Source of the DNA: Dunaliella salina
Taxonomy: Eukaryota; Chlorophyta; Chlorophyceae; Chlamydomonadales; Dunaliellaceae
DNA: 29,771 bases
Assembly: GCA_002284615.2 (NCBI GenBank)
Contig: MU069702.1
Location: forward strand, 74,530-104,300
Direction: 5' to 3'
Positions 28,430 to 29,771 of this stretch are shown here, piece after piece; position 1 is the stretch's first letter; the number at the start of each line of letters is the position of its first letter. A program made the translations under genes and the position numbers. The notes under the pieces are model-generated. The model saw nothing but the letters and a program-made list of their open reading frames with translations, was not told the origin of the DNA and did not search any database.

Positions 28430-29770
28430 TGCATGTCGTACCCATCGTTAGCCATGCTGAACTATGTAGACTTGTCTACTGACTCCCAGCCCCTATTCAT
28501 CCGATGTGAAAAACAAACCAGGAGTTACACCGAAGCCTGCCTTGTTGTGATTCCGTCTTCTAAACTCAAGAAACAGCAGCTGCAGGAAGCACAACCCTAC
28601 CAAAGAAAAAAAGAGACAGCTGGGACATGCGCCCCCAAGACACAAAGCAAGCAGCCTCCGAAGGACCCCGTCCTCTTGGCCTGGTCCTCCTTCGGCCTCA
28701 GCCAAGGGCTCGTGTGCCCCCTAGGGAAATGAAAGGAAAGGGTTACGTAGCTAAGCCTGCCTACAAGGGCAGCTCAGCTTATGCGTCCCCAAGACACAAA
28801 GCGAGGAGCTCGCCCAGGTCTCCCTCCTCCTGGCCTGGCCTCCCCTTGTCCTCAGCCACGGACTCCTGGCCATTCAAGGTGACAAGCACAAAGACAAATG
28901 AATGCATCATCAGTGGAGTTTGACACCCATACATGGGCTAAAGGGCATTGCGTGAAACATGGAAGACTGGCCAGCACGACCAGTGTCTAAAAATGAAAGG
29001 TGGAGACTGGTAGATGATAGACAGGCCAGCGTACACTCACCATACCAGTAAGGGTGACTTCAGAGGAGCATTGTAAAGGACTTCAGCGCAATGCACTGGT
29101 GACGATTTTGCGCAATGATGGCAGGGACACAAAAGCCCTCACAAGCAAGCAGCCAACGCGATGTCCTCTAAGCTGGACATTTGCACACCTGTTGAGCTTG
29201 CATGCAGCCAGCACGACCATTAAAAAAAAAAAAGCCATAAATAAGAAGCGCAGGGTTTACTTCGCACCCAAACTTGAACCAGAGCACAACAACATTATAT
29301 AAACAAAAAATGAGGCATGCTGGCAAAATGTGACATGACAAACGACTTCATTATCAGGTGGTCATCGCCTCATTCAAAACCTGCAGTTTTCACAATCTTG
29401 CACCAATTCTGCACCTCTCTCAATATCCTCATTTGATCCTGGATATTACTGCAGAGTCACTTGTCCCTCATAAATCCCTCACCCCTTCTAAACCCTTCAG
29501 TTGTTCTAAATATCTTTCATCACTTTTGTGCCTTCTCCTGCAGCCCCTGGAACAATGATCTTTTGTTGTATCACAGTCATCCCGCCCCCTCTCCCCAAAA
29601 ATATTACTTATGAAGGCAAAAACATTATTCATGCGGGGCAAGACACTGAATATTCCACCACAAGGAAAGGAAAGACTGTGCCAGTCACATACTTCATATG
29701 GCTTTCCGCAGCACAACACAGCACTCCGGAAATCCAATTTCTGCACATGCATACACACACACACACACAC
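28430..29770. other. Terminal stretch with no recognised gene
   Basis: Two overlapping open frames at 28433-28732 and 28627-28923 encode Pro/Ser/Lys-rich sequence with no known motif. A diverged direct duplication of about 95 bp explains part of their length (28626-28720 and 28781-28875; ccaagacacaaagc starts both). 29358-29558 is an unremarkable 66-codon frame. The window ends in (AC)n at about 29752-29771. Confidence 0.45.
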
Positions 29771-29771
29771 A

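Noticed and set aside
28433..28923. Overlapping Pro/Ser/Lys-rich open frames
   Set aside because: They are partly created by a local direct duplication; there are no motifs and no supporting splice structure, so they are not called as a gene.

Overview
The window looks like nuclear DNA of a eukaryote with a repeat-rich, intron-rich genome. A green alga or a related protist is my best guess, based on plant-like family resemblance, (TG)n-rich introns and the types of LINE present. This is inference, because nothing in the window is taxonomically decisive. There are no prokaryotic operons, rRNA genes, convincing tRNA genes or CRISPR arrays. The window begins in (TG)n and ends in (AC)n, so both edges are microsatellites.

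Region 1 (about 1.3-15.8 kb, + strand) is one large gene for a 12-helix major facilitator superfamily (MFS) transporter of the TetA-like / HIAT1 (MFSD14) / plant MEE15-like type. I can join 13 coding exons from 2113 to 15830. All have GT-AG introns, all junction phases agree, and together they give 588 codons plus a stop that follow the family order from helix 2 to helix 12. One or two more 5' exons (1356-1390 and about 1680-1756) probably supply helix 1 and the first loop; the start codon is not resolved. A central loop of about 200 residues, rich in Gly and Ser, carries a possible acidic dileucine signal. Two exons have been tandemly duplicated in place: helix 8/9 exon 10 (partial extra copy at 8116-8204) and the 3' half of helix 10 exon 11 (four tandem copies at 10209-10657). 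In both cases the reading frame stays open into the extra copy. The introns hold minisatellites of 16, 44 and about 123 bp, long (TG)n tracts, and a degraded Ty3/gypsy-like reverse-transcriptase fragment just upstream.

Region 2 (about 15.8-29.8 kb) has no gene I can defend. It is a mosaic of broken transposable elements. There are three pieces of one LINE type (23530-24430 minus, 18300-19000 plus, 25480-25815 plus) and several pieces of a second LINE type (21863-22660 minus, 26424-26760 plus, plus smaller ends). Two related TIR elements of 603 and 367 bp lie in opposite orientation. There are also fold-back palindromes, a dispersed repeat of about 0.7 kb in two direct copies with a third partial inverted copy inside an intron of the transporter gene, a 29-bp minisatellite, and a cluster of GC-rich hairpins.

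The most interesting points are the paired exon duplications in the transporter gene, which could give isoforms altered in helices 8-10, and the compact family of TIR and fold-back elements downstream.
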